Below are positions 25,095 to 32,954 of a DNA stretch of 64,000 bases, piece after piece (within the stretch, counting starts at the first letter, position 1; the number at the start of each line of letters is the position of its first letter). The DNA comes from JAWHTC01 sp032586155. GTDB lineage: Bacteria; Pseudomonadota; Alphaproteobacteria; Rhodobacterales; Rhodobacteraceae. The DNA lies in NCBI RefSeq assembly GCF_032586155.1, contig NZ_JAWHTC010000002.1, positions 496,001 to 560,000 of the forward strand, read 5' to 3'. A model generated the notes under the pieces. It did not search any database, had not been told where the DNA came from, and was given only the letters and a program-made list of their open reading frames with translations. The position numbers and the translations under genes are program-made.

Positions 25095-25186
25095 TACGAG
25101 CGGCTTAGATTCTTATTAGGTGTATTTTATTAAGCGAAAAAATCTTTAAGTTGATTGAAGCTCTATTCCGGCCTAGCCTGCCCCAC

Positions 25187-26146
25187 ATGATCGGTGACCG
25201 CCCCATCTGTGGCATCTTGCTGATGCTCGGCTTCTGCATCGTCGCCCCCATGGCGGACGCGGTGGCGAAAATCCTTGGCCAATCTGTGCCACTGGGACAG
25301 CTCATCTTCATCCGCTTTGCTGTACAGGTGGTGCTGCTTCTGCCCTTCATCGCGCTGACCGGGCGACCATGGCGGATACGCGGCCGGGTGCTGTGGTTGG
25401 TGATCCTACGCACCTTCATGCACATTTTCGGCATCGGACTTATGATTGCGGCGCTGCAATACCTGCCGCTCGCCGATGCCGTGGCCATATCCTTCGTCAT
25501 GCCCTTCATCCTGCTGGTCCTCGGCAAACGCATGCTAGGCGAAGAGGTCGGCACCCGTCGCATCCTCGCCTCCCTGATCGGGTTCGCCGGTACGCTGCTA
25601 ATCGTTCAACCCAGCTTTACCGCGGTTGGCTGGGCCGCGCTGCTGCCGCTTGGCGTGGCTCTGAACTTTGCCTTCTTTATCCTGGTGACCCGCCAGATTG
25701 CCAAAGAAACCGACCCGTTTGGCCTGCAAACCACGAGTGGGCTGATGGCCATGGTGATCCTGGCGCCGTTCCTCTTGATTGGGTTGCCCAATCCCCTTGG
25801 CCTTTTCGACATCATTTTCCCCAACAGCACCGAATGGGCTCTTTTGCTGGCCATCGGCACACTGGGCACCCTGGCGCACCTTTTGATGACCATGTCTCTG
25901 CGCCATGCCCCCGCCGCCACTCTGGCCCCGCTTCAATATATCGAAATCCCCATGGCCGCCCTTCTGGGCTGGATGGTGTTTGCCGACTGGCCCGGCACCA
26001 TGGCCATGTCGGGCATCCTGATCACTATGGCCGCCGGACTCTATATAGTCCTTACCGAGGGTCGGGCCGAGGAGCAGCCCAGCGCGCCAGCCCCGGATCG
26101 CGCAGAACCGTCCGCACCGCGGCAAAACATGCAACCGGCAGAATGA
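25187..26146 (+). CDS. EamA (DMT) transporter 2
   Basis: Second EamA-family transporter, clearly paralogous to the previous gene: GILLMLGFCIVAPMADAVAK and RHAPAATLAPLQYIEIPMAA have the same layout. Ten predicted helices; a Pro/Ala/Glu-rich cytoplasmic tail (EEQPSAPAPDRAEPSAPRQ) ends the protein. The chosen ATG is at 25187 (MIGDRPICG); a TTG at 25151 is possible. Its last 95 bp overlap the end of the convergent thiamine pyrophosphokinase gene. The tandem with gene 24189 suggests local duplication. Confidence 0.88.
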   Translation: MIGDRPICGILLMLGFCIVAPMADAVAKILGQSVPLGQLIFIRFAVQVVLLLPFIALTGRPWRIRGRVLWLVILRTFMHIFGIGLMIAALQYLPLADAVAISFVMPFILLVLGKRMLGEEVGTRRILASLIGFAGTLLIVQPSFTAVGWAALLPLGVALNFAFFILVTRQIAKETDPFGLQTTSGLMAMVILAPFLLIGLPNPLGLFDIIFPNSTEWALLLAIGTLGTLAHLLMTMSLRHAPAATLAPLQYIEIPMAALLGWMVFADWPGTMAMSGILITMAAGLYIVLTEGRAEEQPSAPAPDRAEPSAPRQNMQPAE

Positions 26147-26771
26147 CCATCATCGACGGGCTTTCGACCTCGATCCGAACGGCAACCTCGCCGCCCTCCC
26201 CGGCGACCCGGTTCGACGTGCCAATCTGCCGACCCGGTTCAAAATCCAATCCATCCAGCGGCCAGGCCAGCCCCTCGGACCGCGCCCCTACCGGAGCCAT
26301 CGGAAACAGCGACACCCGGCACCCCGCAGGTAATCCAACCTCAATGCGCGGCGGTGCCAGGAACACCACCTCTCGCTTGCCCACCAGCAGGCAGGGCCGA
26401 TCCGCGTAACGCATCATCCCATGCAGCACCGCCAGCTGATGATCCAACCGCCCGCCGGAAAACCCCAACGCCACTACCAATGGCGCCTCGATCCGGCTCA
26501 GGCATTTCTCGAAATCGGTGCTGTCCTGTTCTTCTATCCGGTGAATGCGCCCCTCGGGTAAAACCTCCCGAGCCGCGCTGGACAATGAATCCATATCCCC
26601 GATCACCGCGTCGGGCAGAACGCCCCGCTTGATCAACCGGTTTGCCGCCCCATCCGCGGCCACTATCCGGGTACCGTCAACAATCGCGGCGCTTAGCAGC
26701 TTTTTTTTCACCTTTGCCCCTCCTACTAGAAGGACTGGCCGAGAATCGTGAACAATCGTCGTTGCTATCAT
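26052..26771 (-). CDS. thiN: Thiamine pyrophosphokinase
   Basis: Converts thiamine to thiamine diphosphate with ATP. Motifs: ADGAANRLIKRGVLPDAVIGDMDS (phosphate and metal binding) around residues 40-65, the catalytic EEQDSTDFEKCL, and FSGGRLDHQLAVLHGM. 239 residues, normal. It is convergent with the second EamA gene with a 95-bp 3' overlap. A single-copy TPK in a housekeeping neighbourhood; no thi operon or TPP riboswitch was seen nearby. Confidence 0.92.
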   Translation of the reverse strand: MIATTIVHDSRPVLLVGGAKVKKKLLSAAIVDGTRIVAADGAANRLIKRGVLPDAVIGDMDSLSSAAREVLPEGRIHRIEEQDSTDFEKCLSRIEAPLVVALGFSGGRLDHQLAVLHGMMRYADRPCLLVGKREVVFLAPPRIEVGLPAGCRVSLFPMAPVGARSEGLAWPLDGLDFEPGRQIGTSNRVAGEGGEVAVRIEVESPSMMVILPVACFAAVRTVLRDPGLARWAAPRPDPR

Positions 26772-26909
26772 CTATTTGTGCCCGCTCAGGAAACAGATCA
26801 CATTTATGTCACGAAATGATACGGTAAACATCGCAGATTCGGGCCGGTTTGGACGAGGTGCAGATGCTACAAGTTTAACCAAATCCGTAACTGATTGGCG
26901 AGCAATCCC

Positions 26910-29306
26910 ATGGTTAATACGAATAAAATTCTGACAGTCTCCTACGGCACCTTCTCGTGCACGCTTGAGGGGTTTGAGGACTCCTTTGGCACGATGACGC
27001 GCATTGCCGAGTATTTTCAGCGGCTTTCTGCAAATGACCGGTATTTTGGCGCCGAGCCGCCAACCCCCGATGCAGAAGAACTGGCACGGATCGCAGAACG
27101 CGAGATCGCCCGCCGGGTCGAAGCCGAGGTTGAGGTAGACAACAAAAACATCGTGTTGCGCGCCGACCCCGGAACGATTCTCCCGGTTGCCGCCCGCGCC
27201 GCGGACGAGCCACGTGAAGAGCCCGCGGCAGCGGCGGAAGAGCCGAAGCAGGAACTCGCCACCGACTCTGTGCAAATCGAAGAGGCTGCCCCCGAAGCGC
27301 CCGCCGACTCCCACGTCGAAACCCCGGCCTTTACTGAGGCCGAGAGAACCGTGACAGACGAAGCGGCGGAAGAAATCGTCGCTGCAGACGACACAATTGA
27401 CGCAATCGAGGAAGGTTTTGCCGTCAGCGACGCACTACCTGCCGAAACTGTGCAACCGGTAGAAACCGTTGCCGAAGCCGTCATCGCCCCCGCGGGCGAA
27501 GTCGAGGTCGACACCTGGTCGCCCGAAGATGCCGCCGCCTTCTTCGATGGCCCGGCCACCGCTCCTGCTGAAACCGGGCAATCTGACATTTCCAGCGTTG
27601 CTGCCAAGCTCCAGCGCATTCGCGCCGTCGTCGATCAGGACGAACCGACATCCGGGGAAGACGAGGAAACCGGCTTCTCTGAAGATGAGCACGCCGAGGA
27701 TTTCCTCGCCGATGCCCATGAAGACATCGAAGCTGCCCTGGCCATCGACGACGAGGCCGAACTGGCCTCCGAACCCGCCCGTGTTGAAGCCGAAGAGGCA
27801 CAGCTCGACGTCAAACAGAAAGAAGAAACCCCGGTCGACGCTCTCGACGATACTAAGGACGAAGCTCTGGCAGAACCTGACGCCGGTTGGGGCGAACAAG
27901 AATACGCTTACGAAGAAGACGCCTACGAAGAAGACATCTCCGAAGAAGTTAATGACGAGATCTCGGCGTTACTCGACCGTTTCGGCGTTGAAGCCGAGGA
28001 CGAAAGCGCCGACGTAGAAACCGGCGACGCGGCCTTTAACAGTGAGCCTGCCGACGAAGACATCGCGTCGGGTGAAGATATCGTCGACGAAGCGGTCGAA
28101 GACGCGGCCAACGAAGCCGCGGAACAGGACGCCCCCGTGCGCGCCCGTGTCATCAAGATGAAGCGCGCCGATTTCGAAGCCGCCGTGGCGGCAGGAACTC
28201 TCGACGAAGACGTCAGCGGCGATGAATACACGGCGTTTGACGACGCGGACGAAGCCGCATCCGATTCCAGCCTTTCTGCAGATGAAGAGGCCGATCTGCT
28301 GCGCGAATTGGCAGCGGTCGAGGCCGAGCTCGACGGCGTGACCGACGCAAACCAGGATGACCTGGACGAGATGATCGTTGCGACCGATGATGTCGAGACC
28401 CAAGTTGAAGACGCTCTTGAAGAGACTCTAGCGCAGTTCGAAGACGAGGATGAAAACGCCTTCGACACTTCAGAAGACCCGGATGGTCCGGTCGATCTGT
28501 CGGCTTATGCCAGCGACGATGATTTCGACGCAGCAGGCAAGGATTCGATTTTCGCCGAAGTTGACGACGAAGTCGCCGACGATGCGCCGAAACCCGAAAC
28601 AGAACGGGTCACGACCCGGTTTTCCGAAGACGCCGACGACGACATGGCCCGCATGTTCGACAAAGCGGCAAACCAGATGGACGAAGAGACCGGCAAGGGG
28701 CGTCGCAACGCCATCGCCCATCTTCGTGCCGCCGTGGCCGCCGCAAAGGCCGAGGAAAACGCCGGAGGCAACCTCAAGGGCGAGGGCCTTGATACCGAGG
28801 TTTACCGCGACGATCTGGCCAGCGTGGTGCGTCCGCGCCGTCCGGATGGTGCCCAGACACGTCCGCACACCCGTCGCCCGGAAACCCGGCGCCCGGCCCC
28901 GCTCAAGCTTGTTGCCGAACAGCGTGTCGACGTCGATGAAGAGCACCCGAGCCAGCCGATCCGCCCGCGCCGCGTTGCCATGCAGCGCCCCGAAGTGGCC
29001 GCTGATACAGATGCCGGAAGCGATTTTGCCGAATATGCCGAGGATGTCGGTGCGAACACCCTTCCCGAACTGCTCGAAGCAGCGGCGGCCTACCTGTCCT
29101 TCGTCGAAGGCCAGGAGCAGTTCTCGCGTCCGCAGCTGATGACCCAGATTCGCCAGGTCGAGCCCGAGGACTTCTCGCGCGAGGACGGTCTGCGCTCGTT
29201 CGGTCAACTGCTACGCGAAGGCAAGATCGAAAAACTCGAAGGTGGCCGGTTCAAGGCAGCCGACTCGATCTCCTTCCGCCCGGACACGCGTGCCGCCAAC
29301 GGCTAA
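26910..29306 (+). CDS. Large highly acidic protein with conserved-looking termini
   Basis: About 798 residues, extremely rich in Asp, Glu and Ala, with few basic residues until the last 200. The N-terminal 60 residues (ILTVSYGTFSCTLEGFEDSF then GTMTRIAEYFQRL) and the C-terminal 80 (LPELLEAAAAYLSFVEGQEQ, then QPQLMTQIRQ-like segments ending ISFRPDTRAANG) look folded and constrained; the middle is low-complexity acidic linker. I recall homologues annotated as hypothetical or chemotaxis-like in Rhodobacterales, but no function is established. The start at 26910 (MVNTNKIL) is chosen over a TTG at 26895. A bidirectional terminator follows. Confidence 0.8.
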   Translation: MVNTNKILTVSYGTFSCTLEGFEDSFGTMTRIAEYFQRLSANDRYFGAEPPTPDAEELARIAEREIARRVEAEVEVDNKNIVLRADPGTILPVAARAADEPREEPAAAAEEPKQELATDSVQIEEAAPEAPADSHVETPAFTEAERTVTDEAAEEIVAADDTIDAIEEGFAVSDALPAETVQPVETVAEAVIAPAGEVEVDTWSPEDAAAFFDGPATAPAETGQSDISSVAAKLQRIRAVVDQDEPTSGEDEETGFSEDEHAEDFLADAHEDIEAALAIDDEAELASEPARVEAEEAQLDVKQKEETPVDALDDTKDEALAEPDAGWGEQEYAYEEDAYEEDISEEVNDEISALLDRFGVEAEDESADVETGDAAFNSEPADEDIASGEDIVDEAVEDAANEAAEQDAPVRARVIKMKRADFEAAVAAGTLDEDVSGDEYTAFDDADEAASDSSLSADEEADLLRELAAVEAELDGVTDANQDDLDEMIVATDDVETQVEDALEETLAQFEDEDENAFDTSEDPDGPVDLSAYASDDDFDAAGKDSIFAEVDDEVADDAPKPETERVTTRFSEDADDDMARMFDKAANQMDEETGKGRRNAIAHLRAAVAAAKAEENAGGNLKGEGLDTEVYRDDLASVVRPRRPDGAQTRPHTRRPETRRPAPLKLVAEQRVDVDEEHPSQPIRPRRVAMQRPEVAADTDAGSDFAEYAEDVGANTLPELLEAAAAYLSFVEGQEQFSRPQLMTQIRQVEPEDFSREDGLRSFGQLLREGKIEKLEGGRFKAADSISFRPDTRAANG

Positions 29307-29328
29307 GCGCCCGGTTACCCGGAAAAAG

Positions 29329-29365
29329 AAACGGCGCCCACTGCTCGGGGCGCCGTTTCGCTTTT
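29329..29365. terminator. Bidirectional intrinsic terminator
   Basis: AAACGGCGCC (29329-29338) pairs with GGCGCCGTTT (29349-29358) with a 10-base loop. On the plus strand CGCTTTTCTC follows; on the minus strand the A-run GGAAAAAGAAA becomes a T-run. It lies between the convergent acidic-protein gene and acyl-CoA dehydrogenase gene and should stop both. Confidence 0.85.
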
Positions 29366-29393
29366 CTCAAGGTGGGCTTCAGCCTTTCGAACC

Positions 29394-30629
29394 CTACACC
29401 TTCTGCTGGGTATACTTGCGCAGCTCCTTGCGACCCACGGTCCGTCGGTGCACCGCGTCAGGTCCATCGGCAAAGCGCAACGTCCGAAGCTGGGTCCAGG
29501 CAATCGCCATCGGCGTGTCCTGGCTGATCCCGCCTGCGCCATGCATCTGGATCGAATCGTCCAACACCTGAAGCGCGGTCAGCGGCGCTACCACCTTGAT
29601 CATCGAAATCCACGGATAGGCTGCGCGCGGATCGCCCTGATCCATCATCCAGGCTGCCTTGAGGCACAAAAGCCGCGCCTGCTCGATCTCCATCCGGGCA
29701 TTGGCGATGATGTCATAGTTGGCCCCCAGATGCGCAATCGGCTTGCCAAAGGCCTCGCGCTCCAGCGACCGGCGGCACATCCGTTCCAGCGCAGCCTCGG
29801 CCTGTCCGATGGCGCGCATGCAGTGGTGGATCCGCCCCGGCCCAAGCCGCCCCTGGGCAATCTCAAAGCCGCGACCCTCGCCCAGGATCATGTGATCGGC
29901 CGGCACCCGCACATTGGTGAACCGAATGTGCATATGCCCGTGCGGTGCGTCTTCATGGCCATAAACCTGCATCGGGCGCAGAATTTCGATCCCCTCCGTC
30001 CCCGCAGGCACCAGGATCATCGAATGCTGCGCATGTTTCGGCGCGTCGTCATTACCGGTCTTGACCATGGTTATATAGATCTTGCAGCGCGGATCGCCTG
30101 CGCCCGATGACCACCATTTTTCGCCGTTCAACACGTAATCGTCGCCATCACGGACACAGGACATCTCGATATTGGTCGCGTCCGAACTTGCCACTTGGGG
30201 TTCGGTCATCAAATAGGCCGACCGAATCTCACCCTGCAATAGCGGCGTCAGCCACTTTTCCTTCATCCAGTCGGAGCCGTAGCGCTCCAGAACTTCCATG
30301 TTCCCGGTATCAGGCGCGGCACAGTTGAACACCTCGGCCCCCAGCGGCGTCTTGCCCATCTCCTCAGCAAAATAGGCATATTCCACCGTGCTCAGGCCAA
30401 ACCCGCGCTCGCTGTCGGTCAGCCAGAAATTCCACAGCCCCTTGGCCTTGGCCTTGGCCTTCAACCCCTCCAGGATTTCGGTCTGACGTTCGGTGAATAC
30501 CCAGGGACTGCCGGTGTGGACCTCCTTGTGATATTCCTCTTCCATCGGCATGATCTCGTCACGGATCATCTCGCGGACTTGGTCAAGAAGCGCCTCGTGC
30601 TCCTCGCGAATTCCCAGGTTCATTTCCAT
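29394..30629 (-). CDS. Acyl-CoA dehydrogenase family protein
   Basis: FAD-dependent dehydrogenase that introduces the 2,3 double bond into acyl-CoA. Recognisable segments are YLMTEPQVASSDATNIEM (FAD/substrate loop), VLNGEKWWSSGAGDPRC, and the C-terminal IQMHGAGGISQDTPMAIA. From the ATG at 30629 (MEMNLGIREEHEALL), preceded by GAGGAGAGGG, it has 411 residues, a normal ACAD length. It ends 28 bases from the bidirectional terminator and is upstream on the minus strand of nothing but the ridA gene, from which it is separated by 230 bp. Chain-length specificity unknown. Confidence 0.88.
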   Translation of the reverse strand: MEMNLGIREEHEALLDQVREMIRDEIMPMEEEYHKEVHTGSPWVFTERQTEILEGLKAKAKAKGLWNFWLTDSERGFGLSTVEYAYFAEEMGKTPLGAEVFNCAAPDTGNMEVLERYGSDWMKEKWLTPLLQGEIRSAYLMTEPQVASSDATNIEMSCVRDGDDYVLNGEKWWSSGAGDPRCKIYITMVKTGNDDAPKHAQHSMILVPAGTEGIEILRPMQVYGHEDAPHGHMHIRFTNVRVPADHMILGEGRGFEIAQGRLGPGRIHHCMRAIGQAEAALERMCRRSLEREAFGKPIAHLGANYDIIANARMEIEQARLLCLKAAWMMDQGDPRAAYPWISMIKVVAPLTALQVLDDSIQMHGAGGISQDTPMAIAWTQLRTLRFADGPDAVHRRTVGRKELRKYTQQKV

Positions 30630-30812
30630 GTCGACCCTCTCCTCTCGTCGCGCCTTGCCACGAGTAGACGGGCGCGCCGGACCCGAGTAAACCCCCCGCC
30701 CCTTGTGCCGTTGCGTCGCAAGTATCGCGGGCGCCCCGAATACCGTCGCACACCTGTCACATCCATCGGCTAGGGTCTGCGCAATTCTCAATGGTCGTTT
30801 TCAGCACTATTC

Positions 30813-30847
30813 GCGGCAGCCTTTCCCCGGGGCTGCCGCTATTTCTT
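30813..30847. other. Strong hairpin 3' of ridA
   Basis: GCGGCAGCC (30813-30821) pairs with GGCTGCCGC (30831-30839), 9 bp with a 9-base loop, followed on the plus strand by TATTTCTTT. It lies about 20 bases beyond the ridA stop (ridA is on the minus strand), where no T-run follows, so it could be a terminator only in the plus direction or a rho-dependent 3' structure. Confidence 0.5.
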
Positions 30848-30861
30848 TGCGTAAGCCTGCA

Positions 30862-31344
30862 TCACCCAAGTACAACCTCGCCCTCGATCTCGATGGCAAA
30901 ATTCATCGGCAATGCCGCAACCCCGATCGCTGACCGCGCATGCCGCCCTACCTCCGGTCCGAAAACGTTCAGGATCAGATCGGAAAACCCATTGATCACC
31001 AGGTGCTGGTCCGAAAAGTCCGGTGCCGAACTCACCATGCCGAACACACGCGTCCAACCGGAGATCCGGCTCAGCTCCCCCAGCTCGACCTTGAGATGCG
31101 CCAGCACCGACAGCCCGATCTCACGCGCCGCCGCCTGCGCCTCTTCAAGCGTCAGCTCCTGCCCCACCCGGCCATAGGGCCCGGTGATCGCACCGCTCGC
31201 ATCATGCCTCGGGTGCCCCGAGATCAGCACCCGGTCGCCGCGCCGGTTCACCATCGAAAACGGCAGGTTCAACTCCGCGGGCAATTGAACCGGCGGTGGC
31301 AGCACCAGTCCCATTTCCGCCAGTCTCTCTTCCGGTGTCGTCAT
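30862..31344 (-). CDS. RidA-family protein
   Basis: A 160-residue RidA/YjgF-YER057c-UK114 domain, whose members hydrolyse reactive enamine/imine intermediates or bind small molecules. Typical segments: FSMVNRRGDRVLISGHPRHD, EAQAAAREIGLSVLAHLKVE, WTRVFGMVSSAPDF and GRHARSAIGVAALPMNFAIE. The catalytic Arg of classical RidA is at the ARSAIGVAALP position. The start at 31344 (MTTPEERLAEMG) follows GAGGAAATC. It is longer than classical RidA (about 128) with an extra N-terminal extension, which is the family subgroup rather than an error. It is divergent from era. Confidence 0.85.
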   Translation of the reverse strand: MTTPEERLAEMGLVLPPPVQLPAELNLPFSMVNRRGDRVLISGHPRHDASGAITGPYGRVGQELTLEEAQAAAREIGLSVLAHLKVELGELSRISGWTRVFGMVSSAPDFSDQHLVINGFSDLILNVFGPEVGRHARSAIGVAALPMNFAIEIEGEVVLG

Positions 31345-31461
31345 GATTTCCTCCTCGCGCTTGCCCCCACTCTCTCCCGGTCCAGCGCCGCAATCAACCG
31401 GACTCGCCAAATCGCCCCGCATCCGCTATCCCCCGCCCATGACATCAAGGATCACGCTTCC

Positions 31462-32367
31462 ATGACCACCAAATGCGGCTTCGTCGCCCTGATCGGAGAG
31501 CCCAACGCCGGCAAATCGACGCTCACCAACCACATGGTGGGCGCCAAGGTTTCAATTGTCACCCACAAGGTCCAGACCACCCGCGCCCGCATCCGTGGTG
31601 TCGCGCTCGAAGGTGAAGCCCAACTCGTCTTCGTCGACACGCCCGGCCTGTTCCGACCGCGCCGCCGGCTGGACCGCGCCATGGTTGCTGCCGCCTGGGG
31701 CGGGGCGGCTGATGCCGACATCATCGTTTTGCTGGTCGAGGCTCATCGCGGCATCACCCCCGGCGTCGAAACCATCCTCGACGGCCTCGCCGATCTGCCC
31801 AAAGGCCGCAAGATCGCCCTTGCCATCAACAAGATCGACAAGGTCGAGGCCCCGGTCCTGCTCAAACTCACCCAGGACCTAAACGAGCGCTACGCTTTCG
31901 CCGAAACCTTCATGATCTCGGCCGAGAAAGGCCACGGCACGAACGCCCTGCGCCACTGGCTCGCCGAAAACCTGCCCGAGGGCCCCTGGCTCTACCCCGA
32001 GGACCAGATCGCCGACCTGCCGATGCGCATGCTCGCCGCCGAGATCACCCGCGAAAAACTGACCCTCCGCCTGCACCAGGAACTGCCCTACCAGCTCACG
32101 GTGGAAACCGAGAGCTGGGATGAACGCAAGGACGGTTCGGCCCGGATCGAACAGATCATTTATGTCATGCGTGACGGCCACAAGGGCATCGTGCTGGGCA
32201 AAAAGGGCGAAACCATCAAGGCGATCTCGAAACTCGCCCGCGAAGAGCTCGAAGAATTCCTCGGCCGCCGCATCCACCTCTTCCTACAGGTCAAGGTGCG
32301 ACCCAACTGGCTGGAAGAGAAAGAACGCTACTCGGAAATGGGTCTCGATTTCAAAGATGGAAACTGA
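31462..32367 (+). CDS. era: GTPase Era
   Basis: Essential GTPase that binds 16S rRNA during 30S assembly. G1 GEPNAGKST, G3 DTPGLF, G4 NKID, and G5 SAEKG are in order in the N-terminal domain; the C-terminal KH domain is recognised by VMRDGHKGIVLGKKGETIKA, and RRIHLFLQVKVRPNW. From 31462 the length is 301 residues. AAGGA lies 10 bases upstream. In many Rhodobacterales era is preceded by rnc and followed by DUF1491-recO; here it is divergent from ridA, and DUF1491 follows at 32473. Confidence 0.95.
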   Translation: MTTKCGFVALIGEPNAGKSTLTNHMVGAKVSIVTHKVQTTRARIRGVALEGEAQLVFVDTPGLFRPRRRLDRAMVAAAWGGAADADIIVLLVEAHRGITPGVETILDGLADLPKGRKIALAINKIDKVEAPVLLKLTQDLNERYAFAETFMISAEKGHGTNALRHWLAENLPEGPWLYPEDQIADLPMRMLAAEITREKLTLRLHQELPYQLTVETESWDERKDGSARIEQIIYVMRDGHKGIVLGKKGETIKAISKLAREELEEFLGRRIHLFLQVKVRPNWLEEKERYSEMGLDFKDGN

Positions 32368-32372
32368 CCTGC

Positions 32373-32403
32373 CCCTCTTTCTTTGCGCAAATACTCCGGG
32401 GGT
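32373..32403 (+). repeat. Dispersed intergenic element, copy 1
   Basis: CCCTCTTTCTTTG followed by CGCAAATACTCCGGGGG, immediately after the era stop. Related copies are at 42934-42957, 48969-48991 (reverse), 49005-49027 and 61339-61368 (reverse). I recall this kind of sequence recurring at gene ends across Rhodobacteraceae, but no function is established. Confidence 0.65.
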
Positions 32404-32472
32404 CGTCCTTGGTTGCGCCATTGGTCCGAGCGACCAATGGACGACGGGGCTGGCCCCCGCTCCGACACCCGC

Positions 32473-32805
32473 ATGACCCGCCTCACCGCCGAATTCTGGG
32501 TCAAGGCCTACCTCACTCGCCTGCGCCTCTTCGACATCCCGGCTTTTGTCACCTCCCATGGCGACGACACGGCGGGCGCGGTTCTGGTGAAACTCAACAC
32601 GCTCGACGGCCAGGCCAAGGCATTCCACCGCACGTTCGATCTGATGACCGGCGCTCGCAAATGGGACCTGCTGGCCGAAGGCCCGGAACCAGATGTCGAC
32701 GCTTCCATTACCAAGCAACGCAGCTTCGATCCCGACCTCTGGGTGATCGAAGTCGAAGATCGCGACGGTCGCCACCTCTTGGACCAACCCGGCCTTTCCG
32801 ACTGA
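32473..32805 (+). CDS. DUF1491 family protein
   Basis: A 110-residue protein of unknown function, common in Alphaproteobacteria next to era. Family-like segments: EFWVKAYLTRLRLFDIPAFV, GDDTAGAVLVKLNTLDGQAK, and FDPDLWVIEVEDRDGRHLLD. The start is taken as MTRLTAEFWVKAYL at 32473; earlier in-frame residues are unlike the family. The recO gene that commonly follows is absent here. Confidence 0.85.
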   Translation: MTRLTAEFWVKAYLTRLRLFDIPAFVTSHGDDTAGAVLVKLNTLDGQAKAFHRTFDLMTGARKWDLLAEGPEPDVDASITKQRSFDPDLWVIEVEDRDGRHLLDQPGLSD

Positions 32806-32885
32806 TACGTTTCAACACGAAACATTTTCGCGCCCGCTTGTAACGCCACGTCAATCCTTGTTACGTCACGGCGCGACCCCCCTGC

Positions 32886-32917
32886 TGCCGGTTGCCCAGA
32901 ATCGGGCAATACCGGCA
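32886..32917. other. Long stem-loop in the fadJ leader
   Basis: TGCCGGT-TGCCC (32886-32897), a six-base loop AGAATC, GGGCA, two bulged bases AT and ACCGGCA (32911-32917) make a 12-bp stem with one bulge. It is 38 bases before the ATG of the fadJ gene. No T-run follows. It could be a transcript-stability or regulatory structure. Confidence 0.5.
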
Positions 32918-32954
32918 ATATGCATCCAAGAGACATCCCGCGAGGACATGAAAC

